A DNA stretch of 64,000 bases from Leucobacter sp. Psy1 (GCF_020096995.1 NZ_CP083692.1:1054001-1118000), one strand, 5' to 3'; positions 35,396-43,510 are shown, numbered from the stretch's first letter. Numbers and translations: made by a program. Notes: a model not told the origin generated them from the letters alone.

Positions 35396-36327
35396 AGCAA
35401 CAGAATTCCACGCGGGAAGCCACTGCGGACGCGCGTGCACAGGACACGATTGCCGTACAGCTGCTCCGCAAGCGGCGCAACGCCGCACCGGTCACCGGAT
35501 GGGCACTGATCACCCGCCGACTCGGTGCTGTCGGAGTGGTGAGCGCGGCGATCATCGTCGTCATCGTCCTCATGGCGCTCCTCGCTCCACTCGTCGCGCC
35601 GTACGACCCGTTCGAGGGCAGCGTGACGGCCCGCCACGAGGCCTGGAGCGCCGCCCATCTCATGGGTACCGACCAGTCCGGTCGCGACATCCTCTCGCGC
35701 ATCATGTGGGGTGCCCGCACGAGTCTCATCGGCCCCACGATCGTGATCCTGATCGCCGCATTCCTGGCGACGACGCTCGCGCTCACGGCGGTGTGGTTCG
35801 GAGGCCGCGTGGATGCCTGCATCAGTCGCGTGCTCGACATCCTGTTCGCATTCCCGAACATGCTGCTCGCCATCCTTGCGGTCGCAATCTTCGGGCCCTC
35901 GCTCCTCACCGCGTCGATCGCGCTCGCTATCGGATTCACGCCCTACTCCGCCAGAGTGATCCGTTCGGTGGCGCTCCGTGAGCGTCAGCTGCCCTACGTG
36001 GCCTCCGCGCAGCTGCAGGGGATCTCAGGATTCCTCATCACCGTCCGCCACATCCTGCCGAACGTTCGCACGCAGATCCTCACCGGCATGTCGATCAACT
36101 TCGGCTACGCGATGATCGAGCTCGCGGCGCTTTCGTTCCTCGGTCTCGGGGTTCAGCCGCCCACCCCCGATTGGGGTCTCATGGTCTCCAACGGACAGGC
36201 GTCACTGCAGCAGGGATATTGGGAGCAGAGCGTGTTCGCCGGTGTGATGATCGTGATCACGGTGGCCGCGTTCGGCTACGTCGGCGAGCAGCTCGGTGGC
36301 CGTCGTGCGGCAGGAAGGATCCGATGA
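35392..36327 (+). CDS. Peptide-type ABC transporter permease (DppC-like)
   Basis: This 311-residue permease has a cytoplasmic N-terminus of about 45 residues, then six helices. Family signatures are HLMGTDQSGRDILSRIMWGA, YVASAQLQGISGFLITVRHI (ATPase contact loop) and LAALSFLGLGVQPPTPDWG. The ATG at 35392 overlaps the DppB stop; longer upstream frames lie over dppB and are spurious. Its stop overlaps the first ATPase gene. Confidence 0.93.
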   Translation: MKQQNSTREATADARAQDTIAVQLLRKRRNAAPVTGWALITRRLGAVGVVSAAIIVVIVLMALLAPLVAPYDPFEGSVTARHEAWSAAHLMGTDQSGRDILSRIMWGARTSLIGPTIVILIAAFLATTLALTAVWFGGRVDACISRVLDILFAFPNMLLAILAVAIFGPSLLTASIALAIGFTPYSARVIRSVALRERQLPYVASAQLQGISGFLITVRHILPNVRTQILTGMSINFGYAMIELAALSFLGLGVQPPTPDWGLMVSNGQASLQQGYWEQSVFAGVMIVITVAAFGYVGEQLGGRRAAGRIR

Positions 36328-37178
36328 TGCTGCAGGTAGAGAATCTTGTGCTCTCCATCACCGACCCGGACTCCGGGGCAGAAACGGAGATCCTGCACGG
36401 CAACTCCTTCGCGCTCGCTCAGGGAGAGGCCCTGGGGCTCGTCGGTGAATCGGGATCAGGCAAGTCGATGACGCTCCGCTGCATCCTCGGCATCGAGCCG
36501 GGCGGAGCGCGCGTCTCCGGCCAGATCGATCTCGACGACGCGAATCTGCTCGACGCCGAGGGGGAGGACCTCAGACGGATCCGGGCGAACGACCTCGCAC
36601 TCATCGCCCAGAATCCGCACGGAGCACTGAACCCCGTGCTTCCGGTCGGTCGATTTCTGATCGAGGGGATGACCGATGCGCGCGCAATGACGCGTTCCGA
36701 AGCGACATCGCTCGCTGCGGACCTGCTCCATCAAGTGGGTATCAGCGACGCCGAACGCGTGCTGGCCTCCTACCCCCACCAGCTCTCGGGGGGACTTCTG
36801 CAGCGCGTCGTGATCGCGGGGGCACTGTCGGGATCACCGAAGCTCCTGCTCGCGGACGAACCGACCACGGCCCTGGATGTGACCACCCAGGCAGAGGTCG
36901 TCGCGATCCTCGACGAGCGGAGGCGCGCACACGGACTCTCCATGATCTTCGTGACCCACGACCTCGATCTTGCGGCCGCAGTCTGCGATCGTCTCGCGGT
37001 GATGAAGGACGGCGAGATTCTCGAGATCGGCACGCCTGAGGAGATCAGGGACCGGCCGAAGACCGAGTACACCCGGGCCCTCATGGCGGCGCGGCCGCTT
37101 CTGTATCCGAATGATCGAGGCGACCTGGCGGATGCCGCAGGGACCACCACGCTGAACCCTGAGGAGACGGGCGAGTGA
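36324..37178 (+). CDS. Peptide-type ABC transporter ATPase (DppD-like)
   Basis: The 284-residue ATPase has Walker A GLVGESGSGKSMTLRCILG, the Q-loop AQNPHGALNPVLPVG, signature LSGGLLQRVVIAGAL and Walker B LLLADEPTTALDVTTQ, then the switch His in IFVTHDLDLA. The signature has GGLLQR where GGMxQR is usual, a normal variation. ATG at 36324 overlaps the upstream stop, and a second ATG follows directly, so the start may be one codon later. It pairs with the next ATPase. Confidence 0.92.
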   Translation: MMLQVENLVLSITDPDSGAETEILHGNSFALAQGEALGLVGESGSGKSMTLRCILGIEPGGARVSGQIDLDDANLLDAEGEDLRRIRANDLALIAQNPHGALNPVLPVGRFLIEGMTDARAMTRSEATSLAADLLHQVGISDAERVLASYPHQLSGGLLQRVVIAGALSGSPKLLLADEPTTALDVTTQAEVVAILDERRRAHGLSMIFVTHDLDLAAAVCDRLAVMKDGEILEIGTPEEIRDRPKTEYTRALMAARPLLYPNDRGDLADAAGTTTLNPEETGE

Positions 37179-38032
37179 GCACGACACCCATCATCGAGGT
37201 CGAGCACCTCTCGCGGACATTCCACCTCGGCCGTGGGCACAGCATCGCGGCGCTCGACGACGTCTCCTGCGCTCTGCGCACCGGTACCTGCCTCGCGATC
37301 GTCGGCGAATCGGGTTCTGGCAAATCGACGCTCGCCCGAGTCGTCGTCGGCCTCGAATCTGCGGACTCGGGAACCGTTCGCATCGCCGGCACCGAGGTGA
37401 GACCCACGACAGCCCGCAGGGAGCTCCGGAAGCGCGCGAAGCTCGTGCAGATGGTCTTCCAGGATCCTCAGGGCTCCCTGAACCGGTCCTTGCCCGTGTC
37501 CGCGACGATCGATGAGATGCTGCGCGCGCATCGACCGGACCTCGATCGCTCCGCACGTCGAGCGCGGGTGCTGGAACTCTTCGACGAGGTGGGCCTGACC
37601 GAGCGCCACGCGGACGCGAAGCCCGCAGCGCTCTCGGGCGGCCAGAAGCAGCGTGTGGCGATCGCTCGGGCGCTCGCCGCCGAGCCCGAAATCCTGGTCC
37701 TCGACGAGGCGGTGTCGGCGCTCGACGTGTCCGTCCAGGCTCAGGTCCTCCAGCTCCTCAAACGGCTCAGGCGCGATCGGGGCCTGTCGTACCTCTTCAT
37801 CACGCACGATCTCTCCGTGGTGCGCGACATCGCCGATGACGTCGTCGTCATGCGCACGGGACGCATCGTCGAGCGGGGCTCGGTCGATGCGATTCTGGAT
37901 CGACCCGAAGAGCCATACACCAAGCTGCTCATCGCCTCAGCGCCGAGGCCGGGCTGGAAGCCGCAGCGGGGCCTCCGCGACGCACTCATCGGATCGGGGA
38001 GCGCTCCCCGGGAACAGGAAACCACGTCATGA
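37175..38032 (+). CDS. Peptide-type ABC transporter ATPase (DppF-like)
   Basis: The 285-residue ATPase has Walker A AIVGESGSGKSTLARVVVG, Q-loop MVFQDPQGSLNRSL, signature LSGGQKQRVAIARAL, Walker B ILVLDEAVSALDVSVQ and switch His in LFITHDLSVVRD. In Walker B the usual E-P is E-A. It starts with GTG overlapping the previous stop (GTGA). The C-terminal tail is typical of oligopeptide transporter ATPases. It is followed, again with an ATGA overlap, by the C45 hydrolase. Confidence 0.92.
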   Translation: MSTTPIIEVEHLSRTFHLGRGHSIAALDDVSCALRTGTCLAIVGESGSGKSTLARVVVGLESADSGTVRIAGTEVRPTTARRELRKRAKLVQMVFQDPQGSLNRSLPVSATIDEMLRAHRPDLDRSARRARVLELFDEVGLTERHADAKPAALSGGQKQRVAIARALAAEPEILVLDEAVSALDVSVQAQVLQLLKRLRRDRGLSYLFITHDLSVVRDIADDVVVMRTGRIVERGSVDAILDRPEEPYTKLLIASAPRPGWKPQRGLRDALIGSGSAPREQETTS

Positions 38033-39093
38033 CCGAACGAACCGAACGCCTCCACCTTGAGATCTCTGCCTCCTCGCATCGCGAACTCGGAAGGCGCAGA
38101 GGCGAGGCGCTCAGCGGGACGCTGAGTGAGGCATACGCGAAGTACGCGGAGCTCTTCCGCGTGCTCGGTGTCGACCGGGAACGTGAGGAAGAGGGCGTCG
38201 CCGCGGTCGTCGCCACGCTCTCCGACTGGCGGCCAGAGGTGCTCGCAGAGCTCGACGGGATCGCCGAGGGAGCCGGCCTGCAACTCGCGCAAGTCGTGGC
38301 GCTGAACGCGAGGACCGAGATCATCGCGCTCGGCGCGCTCGCGTCGAGCGAGTGCTCGACGGTGACGGCCGAGGTCGATGGCCGAAGGCTCGGCGCGCAG
38401 ACCTGGGACTGGCACATCGAACTCGCGGCGTATTGGCACACCCAGATCGTCGACGGCCCCGGGTACCGCTTCGCGGGCCTCACGGAGCAGGGCATCCTCA
38501 GCAAGATCGGGGTCAACGAGGCCGGCCTCGCGCTCCACTTCAACATCCTCGGGCATCGCGCAGATGGGCCGACCGGCGTCCCCATGCATGTGCTGTCGAA
38601 CATCGTGCTGACCGAGTGCGGCTCTGTCGACGAAGCCGTGGCGCTCATCCGGAGCGCCCCCGTGTCATCCTCCTCCGCATTCACGCTGCTCGACAGCACG
38701 CGGGCGGTTTCGGTCGAAATGAGCCCGGCGGGTGTCTTCGTCATCCCCGAGGTCGATGGCTCGGTGCAGCGCACGAACCACTTCCAGGACGAAGTGCCGC
38801 TCGCCGCGCAGAAATCCGAGATCTACGAGCCCGATTCCTCCGAGCGACTGGCGCTGCTCCGGTCACGCGTCGCCACAGGGGTGCCGGGAGACTCCGCCGG
38901 ACTGGTCGCGCTGCTCGCCACGGGAGCGGGCGAGGCGCCGCTCACGTGCTTCGCCGATCGATCGAAGTCTTACGGTGAACGCTGGGAGACGCTCGCGACC
39001 GCTACGACGGATCCGCAGGAGCGCACACTCGGCGTGCTCGACGGCAAACCGACCGAGGCCGCGTCCGGTAACTGGCGCGTGCTCACCGCCTGA
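38029..39093 (+). CDS. C45-family NTN hydrolase/acyltransferase (penicillin acyltransferase-like)
   Basis: The 354-residue protein matches C45 autoproteolytic hydrolases. The putative N-terminal nucleophile after self-cleavage is Cys109 in ASSECSTVTAEV, followed by GAQTWDWH, matching the family's GQNWDW block. FAGLTEQGILSKIGVNEAGL and HVLSNIVLTECGSVDEAVAL are further core elements. It is the last gene of the LacI-controlled ABC operon and overlaps the ATPase gene by 4 bp. The simplest reading is that the transporter imports an N-acylated amino acid or peptide-like compound that this cytoplasmic amidase cleaves. No secretion signal is visible. Substrate is inference. Confidence 0.85.
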   Translation: MTERTERLHLEISASSHRELGRRRGEALSGTLSEAYAKYAELFRVLGVDREREEEGVAAVVATLSDWRPEVLAELDGIAEGAGLQLAQVVALNARTEIIALGALASSECSTVTAEVDGRRLGAQTWDWHIELAAYWHTQIVDGPGYRFAGLTEQGILSKIGVNEAGLALHFNILGHRADGPTGVPMHVLSNIVLTECGSVDEAVALIRSAPVSSSSAFTLLDSTRAVSVEMSPAGVFVIPEVDGSVQRTNHFQDEVPLAAQKSEIYEPDSSERLALLRSRVATGVPGDSAGLVALLATGAGEAPLTCFADRSKSYGERWETLATATTDPQERTLGVLDGKPTEAASGNWRVLTA

Positions 39094-39145
39094 GCTGAAC
39101 GGCCGAGCCTGAGAGTTCTTTTTCTCGAGTGGGAGGGGTGCGTTC

Positions 39146-40396
39146 TCAGGCCTCGGGTAGGCGAATGCCGACCGTGTTCAGCGATTTCTGCTTGTCGCGT
39201 CGCGTCACCATCACGCTGACGAGCGCGAGGAGCAGCCCGATCACGGCGAGGCCCACGCCGACCCAGCCCGGGGCGAGGTAGCCGAAGCCCGCCGCGATCA
39301 CGGCACCGCCGAGCGCGGCTCCGAGACCGTTGCCGACGTTGAACGCGGCGTGGTTCACCGCGGCACCGAGCAGCGCGGCCCGATCCGCGATCCGAATGAG
39401 TCTCGCCTGGATCGAGGGGATGAGCATCGACTGGGTGATGCCGATGAGGAATACCGTGACGAAGAGTCCCACCGGGGTTGGCGCGAGCCACGTGTAGAGG
39501 ATCAGGGCGACGATGAAGGTCGAGAAGCCGACGACGATGGTCTTCGTCAGGTCGCGGTCGCTCGCCCAGCCGCCGATGAGGTTGCCGAGGGTCATGCCGA
39601 TGCCCATGACGGCGAGCACCCATGGAATGGAGGCGGTCGAGAGTCCGGCGACCTCGGTGGAGACTTCCGCGATGTAGGAGTACACCGCGAAGAACCCGCC
39701 GAACCCGATCGAGCCGACGGCGATCATGATCCAGGTGCGAGGGTTGCGGAACGCACTGAGTTCGGCACGCGCGTTGCGGGAGGGATCACCGGGGAGTCGC
39801 GGCAGCGCGAGGAAGGTGAGTACGAGCGTGAGCGCGAAGATGACGGCCACCATGATGTAGGCCCACCGCCAGCCGAGGTGCTGCCCGAGCCAGGTGGCGA
39901 GCGGGACGCCGACCACGTTCGCCACCGTGAGCCCTGAAATCGCCAGCGCCACGCCCTTGCCCTGGTTGCCCGGGCCCATGATGCGGGCCGCGATGAGCGA
40001 TGCGACGCCGAAGTATGCGCCGTGGGGGAGCGCCGCGATGAACCGGAACGCCGCGAGCCAGCCGAAGTTCGGTGCGAGAGCTGAGGCGATAGTGCCGACG
40101 ATGAACAGGGCGAGCAGGAGGAAGGTGAGCTTCGCCTGCGACGCGCGTGCGCCGAGCGCCGCGAACACGGGCGCTCCGACGACGACGCCCAGCGCATACA
40201 TCGTGATGAGGATCCCGGCGCGCGCGATCTCAGTGGTCGGCGACGCGGCGTACCCGGGGAGGAGGTCCTGCGCGATATCCGGGAGGAGCCCCATCGACGC
40301 GAACTCGGTCACACCGATGCCGAAACCGCCGAGCGCGAGCGCGAAGAGTGCGATCGCTCGGCGGGCCGGGGGGAGGGCGGGGGAGGGCGCAGTCAT
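39146..40396 (-). CDS. MFS transporter (AraJ/DHA1-like exporter)
   Basis: The 416-residue protein has 12 predicted helices and the DHA1 pattern of AraJ/YdhP-like exporters: GGFGIGVTEFASMGLLPDIA in helix 1, FAALGARASQAKLTFLLLAL loop 2-3, and RFIAALPHGAYFGVASLIAA in helix 4. The ATG at 40394-40396 has an AAGG site upstream; the longer open frame upstream, which runs through the repeat-peptide gene on the other strand, is spurious. It is divergent from the repeat-peptide locus and could be its exporter, but that is only positional. Confidence 0.88.
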   Translation of the reverse strand: MTAPSPALPPARRAIALFALALGGFGIGVTEFASMGLLPDIAQDLLPGYAASPTTEIARAGILITMYALGVVVGAPVFAALGARASQAKLTFLLLALFIVGTIASALAPNFGWLAAFRFIAALPHGAYFGVASLIAARIMGPGNQGKGVALAISGLTVANVVGVPLATWLGQHLGWRWAYIMVAVIFALTLVLTFLALPRLPGDPSRNARAELSAFRNPRTWIMIAVGSIGFGGFFAVYSYIAEVSTEVAGLSTASIPWVLAVMGIGMTLGNLIGGWASDRDLTKTIVVGFSTFIVALILYTWLAPTPVGLFVTVFLIGITQSMLIPSIQARLIRIADRAALLGAAVNHAAFNVGNGLGAALGGAVIAAGFGYLAPGWVGVGLAVIGLLLALVSVMVTRRDKQKSLNTVGIRLPEA

Positions 40397-40511
40397 GAGG
40401 CGACCTTTCGTGGAAGAAGCGGGCGGCGAGCTCCATTGCGCAAAGGGCCAGTGTAGTCCCGGTGGGAGACACACTTCGAGCCCGTACCGTCGATTCGAGG
40501 GGGAGTTTCTG

Positions 40512-40592
40512 ATGCGGCGCAACCCCTTCTTCGTGAGGGCCGGGGCTGAGTACACTCGGGAACGGGTCGGGCGCGACGGAGTTCCTCTGTAG
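40512..40592 (+). CDS. Possible 26-residue small protein or leader
   Basis: An ATG at 40512 with a strong GAGGGGGAG site at 40497-40505 opens a 26-codon frame, MRRNPFFVRAGAEYT and then RERVGRDGVPL. It ends 35 bp before the repeat-peptide gene. It could be a leader peptide, a second small product of the locus, or chance. A TACACT hexamer at 40551-40556 inside the frame could equally be the -10 of the downstream gene, which would make this frame untranslated. Confidence 0.25.
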   Translation: MRRNPFFVRAGAEYTRERVGRDGVPL

Positions 40593-40627
40593 CGCACTGG
40601 CCCGCCAGCTGAATTCGAGGAGGAATC

Positions 40628-40879
40628 ATGAGCGGTACGGAAGAGGATACGAGCGGTCTCGAGGGTCCGGCTGACGGCGGTGCTGCGGGTACGCCGGGTA
40701 TTCACGATGGTGGTGCCGACGGCGGTGCTGAGGGTCCGGCCGATGGTGGCGCGGCGGGTACGCCAGGTGTTCACGATGGTGGTGCCGACGGCGGTGCTGA
40801 GGGTCCGGCTGACGGTGGCGCGGCGGGTACGCCGGGTGTTCACGATGGTGGTGCCGACGGCGGCGCGGATCGCTCTTGA
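40628..40879 (+). CDS. Repeat peptide: probable precursor of a modified peptide
   Basis: The 83-residue protein has an 11-residue N-terminus (MSGTEEDTSGL), three tandem copies of a 23-residue unit and a three-residue tail (DRS). Each unit starts EGPADGGAAG, continues TPG plus Val or Ile, and ends HDGGADGGA. It therefore has one His, three Asp, one Glu, no Lys, Arg, Cys or aromatic residues, and is very acidic. A strong GAGGAGGAA site (40616-40624) precedes the ATG. The stop overlaps the TTG start of a JmjC/cupin-4 oxygenase, followed by a sucrase/ferredoxin-like gene. The layout suggests a ribosomally made peptide modified by the oxygenase. I do not recognise an established name for it; function is inference. 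Confidence 0.8.
   Translation: MSGTEEDTSGLEGPADGGAAGTPGIHDGGADGGAEGPADGGAAGTPGVHDGGADGGAEGPADGGAAGTPGVHDGGADGGADRS
40661..40867 (+). repeat. Three tandem 69-bp repeats encoding a 23-residue unit
   Basis: Units lie at 40661-40729, 40730-40798 and 40799-40867, exactly in frame. The proteins differ only at one position (Ile in unit 1, Val in units 2 and 3). The DNA differs at scattered third positions in the first half of the unit, while the part from TTCACGATGG through GACGGCGG is identical in all three. That pattern suggests duplication with partial homogenisation. The number of units may vary between strains. Confidence 0.95.
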
Positions 40880-42102
40880 CCGCGTCTGAAGACCGATCCC
40901 AGGACGCCGGAGCCCACGAGGGCGCCGGCGTCCTGGAGTCTCGCCTGATCGATATCGACCGGGACCGTTTCGCTGATGAATTCTGGGGCAGGCGTGCACT
41001 TCTGACGCGAGGGGCCTCCGATTTCTCTGATGTCTTCTCGGCGGGTGCCGTCGACGAGCTCGTATCGCGACGCGGCCTCAGGTCGCCGTTTCTCCGGGTG
41101 GCGAAGGACGGTGCCACGCTGCCGACGACGACGTTCACCTCGGGTGCCGGTGTCGGAGCGACGATTTCGGATCAGCTCGACGACACCGCCCTCTGGCGTC
41201 AGTTCGACGACGGCGCGACGCTGGTCCTGCAGGCACTGCAGCGCACCTGGGATGCCATCGGTCGTCTGGTGACGACGCTCAATGAGGAGCTCGGTAACCC
41301 GGTCCAGGCGAACGCCTACATCACTCCTCCGCAGAACCAAGGCTTCGACGATCACTACGACGTCCACGACGTGTTCGTGCTCCAGATCAGCGGGACGAAG
41401 CGCTGGGTGATCCACGAACCGGTCTTCGCCGATCCTCTCAGGGACCAGCCGTGGACTGACCGGCGCGACTCCGTAGCGGCTGCCGCGGCGACCGAGCCGG
41501 CCATCGACGCCGTGCTTGAGCCGGGCGATGTGCTGTATCTGCCGCGTGGGTGGCTCCACGCCGCGCAGGCGCAGGGTGAGGTCTCCATCCATGTCACGCT
41601 CGGGATCCACAATTGGACCAGGTATGCCGTCGCTGAAGAGATTGCGGCCGCGGTTCTTCGCGAACTTCGTGAGGTGCCCGACGTCAGGCGGAGTCTCCCG
41701 TTGGGAGAGGCGGGCGCGACCCGCGACATCGTGGAGGATGTCAAGGCGCGATTTGCCGAAGCGCTCGACCAGTCGGACCCGACGGCTGGCCTGCACCGCA
41801 CCCGCCGTTCTCAGGCACGGCCTGGACCGCTCGGACCACTCGCGCAGCGGGCATTCCTCGCAGGCGTGAGCGAGTCCTCGAACGTTCGCGTGCGCGCGGG
41901 TCTCGAGGCGAGATTCGTGGGGGAGCGGCTCATGACGCGAGTCGGATGGTTGGAGTTCAGCGATCAGGATCGTGAGATCGTGCGCGGGCTCCTGAACTCT
42001 GGCAGCGGCCTCCGAGCAGCGGATGAGCTTCGCGCCGGTGATCTCGGGATCGAGCTCGCGCGGCGCCTGCTGCGGGTCGGTGTGCTGGTTCCCGGCGACT
42101 AA
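40876..42102 (+). CDS. JmjC/cupin-4 domain Fe(II)/2-oxoglutarate oxygenase
   Basis: The 408-residue protein matches the cupin-4/JmjC family (RoxA/YcfD, MINA53/NO66-like), which hydroxylates Arg or His in ribosomal proteins using iron, 2-oxoglutarate and O2. The iron-binding triad is visible: H160-x-D162 in GFDDHYDVHDVFVLQISGTK and His228 in LYLPRGWLHAAQA. The N-terminus FADEFWGRRALLTRG is the usual entry to the family. The C-terminal about 150 residues form the winged-helix-like part. It starts with TTG at 40876 overlapping the stop of the repeat-peptide gene (TTGA), so translation is coupled. The obvious candidate substrate is the repeat peptide, possibly its single His per unit. Confidence 0.88.
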   Translation: MTASEDRSQDAGAHEGAGVLESRLIDIDRDRFADEFWGRRALLTRGASDFSDVFSAGAVDELVSRRGLRSPFLRVAKDGATLPTTTFTSGAGVGATISDQLDDTALWRQFDDGATLVLQALQRTWDAIGRLVTTLNEELGNPVQANAYITPPQNQGFDDHYDVHDVFVLQISGTKRWVIHEPVFADPLRDQPWTDRRDSVAAAAATEPAIDAVLEPGDVLYLPRGWLHAAQAQGEVSIHVTLGIHNWTRYAVAEEIAAAVLRELREVPDVRRSLPLGEAGATRDIVEDVKARFAEALDQSDPTAGLHRTRRSQARPGPLGPLAQRAFLAGVSESSNVRVRAGLEARFVGERLMTRVGWLEFSDQDREIVRGLLNSGSGLRAADELRAGDLGIELARRLLRVGVLVPGD

Positions 42103-42110
42103 GCGCTCCC

Positions 42111-43046
42111 GTGTCAGCATCCGCGCCGTTCTTCTGCGCCGCCGCTGCGGATCGGCGAGGCGACCCTCTGGCCGGTACGGCGCCGCGAGGAACGACCTGG
42201 GTGCTCATCGAGTACCGCGGAGCCTGGCCGGTGAACGGCTTCGACGGGATCGACCTGGATCGAGCCGTGCACGACGAGGTGTTCGCCGTGGCACGTGTCC
42301 TTCGCGCTCGGATCCTCCTGGTGCGTCGCCACGGTCGTCGGCGCCCAGGAGGTTCGGGTCAGTGGGCGGTGCTGCACCGCACGACGTCCGGGCGGTCGCG
42401 GCAACGGTGGGGAGTGTGGCGGCGCGACACTGATCTGGAGGAGATCGCGCGGATTCTCCGGGCCATTGCCGAAGCGGGAGACGGTGAGGTCGCGCCGCTC
42501 GGAGACGACGACCGGCCCTCTGTGGTCCTGGTGTGTGCACATGGTCAGCACGATGTGTGCTGTTCAGTTCGGGGGAGGCCGGTGGCTGAAGCGCTCAGCG
42601 ATGCATGGCCGGAACGCGTGTGGGAGTGCACGCACGTGGGCGGGGACCGGTTCGCGCCCAACGTGCTCGTCGTCCCCGACGGCGTCGCCTATGGCAGACT
42701 CACGCCCGGAACGGCGTGTTCGACGATCGAGCAGCACTTCGCAGGCCGCATCTCGGCCGATCACCTGCGCGGCTACACGGATCTCGTGCCCGTCGCTCAA
42801 GCTGCCATCGCGGCACTCCTCGCCTCGTTCGGCCCAGCGGGGCGCGATGATTATGCGATCGTCTCCATGGATCGCGGGGCGGAATCCTGGCGGCTGCGGG
42901 TGCGCGGTCCGCACCCGGAGTCTGGTCGGTACGACATCGAGGTCGCAGCAGTCCAGGCTCCGGCACGCCGCCTCACCTGCCGCGGCAGCGAACCCGCGGC
43001 CTCACTGGAGTGCACCGTGAAGGCGATCGCTAGAGCCTCGGGTTAG
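42111..43046 (+). CDS. Sucrase/ferredoxin-like family protein (thioredoxin-fold [2Fe-2S])
   Basis: The 311-residue protein matches the sucrase/ferredoxin-like family. The key segment is VVLVCAHGQHDVCCSVRGRP (Cys and His residues that can ligate a [2Fe-2S] cluster), then ECTHVGGDRFAPNVLVVPDG and GRISADHLRGYTDLVPVAQ. It begins with GTG at 42111, 8 bp after the oxygenase gene. A redox protein in the same operon could supply electrons to keep the oxygenase iron reduced or catalyse a second modification; this is inference. Its stop shares bases with the convergent SRPBCC gene. Confidence 0.85.
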   Translation: MSASAPFFCAAAADRRGDPLAGTAPRGTTWVLIEYRGAWPVNGFDGIDLDRAVHDEVFAVARVLRARILLVRRHGRRRPGGSGQWAVLHRTTSGRSRQRWGVWRRDTDLEEIARILRAIAEAGDGEVAPLGDDDRPSVVLVCAHGQHDVCCSVRGRPVAEALSDAWPERVWECTHVGGDRFAPNVLVVPDGVAYGRLTPGTACSTIEQHFAGRISADHLRGYTDLVPVAQAAIAALLASFGPAGRDDYAIVSMDRGAESWRLRVRGPHPESGRYDIEVAAVQAPARRLTCRGSEPAASLECTVKAIARASG

Positions 43047-43510
43047 TGGTCGGCGACGGCAGCCGCGAGCTGGTTCAGCGACTCCTCCAGCTGTTCCTCG
43101 GAGACGGCGGGGAAGAGGGGGAGGAGCTTCGGGTGAGTCACCTTCGACCAGTCGTACGTCAGCGTGACCTCGGTCGTCCCCGAGTCGATGGAGTTCAGCT
43201 CGTACAGCCACTCCCAGCCCGCCGGGTCATCAGGCTTCTCGGCGATCGCGGGCTGCCACCCCACCATCTTGTTCTCCGCCAACGCGGTGACGTGATTGTG
43301 CATCTGGTAGTCGCCCATCGCCTCGGCGTGCATGTTCATGACGAACACGTCACCGACGCTCTGGATGCGCTGCGACTTCTCGTCCGATCGGACCATGCCC
43401 GACCCATCGAACTCGGAGTGCCGTGCGGGGAGCGTGAGGACGTTGAAGAGGTCCTTCGTGGGTGCATCGATGGTGCGGGTGACGACGATCTTGTTCTCGT
43501 GAGTAGCCAT
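43043..43510 (-). CDS. SRPBCC family (polyketide cyclase/START-like) protein
   Basis: The 155-residue protein has the SRPBCC helix-grip fold pattern: IVVTRTIDAPTKDLFNVLTL at the N-terminus, GDVFVMNMHAEAMGDYQMHN, and EVTLTYDWSKVTHP before a C-terminal helix (EEQLEESLNQLAAAVADH). Such proteins bind small hydrophobic ligands; no specific role is suggested here. The start is the ATG at 43508-43510. It is convergent with the sucrase/ferredoxin-like gene, sharing 4 bp (TTAG). Confidence 0.85.
   Translation of the reverse strand: MATHENKIVVTRTIDAPTKDLFNVLTLPARHSEFDGSGMVRSDEKSQRIQSVGDVFVMNMHAEAMGDYQMHNHVTALAENKMVGWQPAIAEKPDDPAGWEWLYELNSIDSGTTEVTLTYDWSKVTHPKLLPLFPAVSEEQLEESLNQLAAAVADH

Noticed and set aside
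33791-35488. Minus-strand frame of more than 560 codons across the binding-protein and permease genes
   Set aside because: It crosses a gene boundary of two certain genes and is rich in His/Arg/Glu/Asp repeats typical of antisense GC-rich DNA.
39107-39151. Bidirectional terminator between the C45 hydrolase and MFS genes
   Set aside because: An 8-bp GCCTGAGA/TCTCAGGC stem exists, but the loop is about 29 nt, the second arm lies near the MFS stop and there is no T-run after the stem, so support is weak.
40661-40867. CRISPR array or structural DNA repeat
   Set aside because: The 69-bp units are directly adjacent without spacers, in frame, and between a strong ribosome site and a coupled gene, so they are coding repeats.
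40397-40999. Minus-strand N-terminal extension of the MFS exporter through the repeat region
   Set aside because: The 200-codon extension is Arg/Thr-repeat antisense to the repeat peptide and lies beyond a good ATG with a normal first membrane helix.
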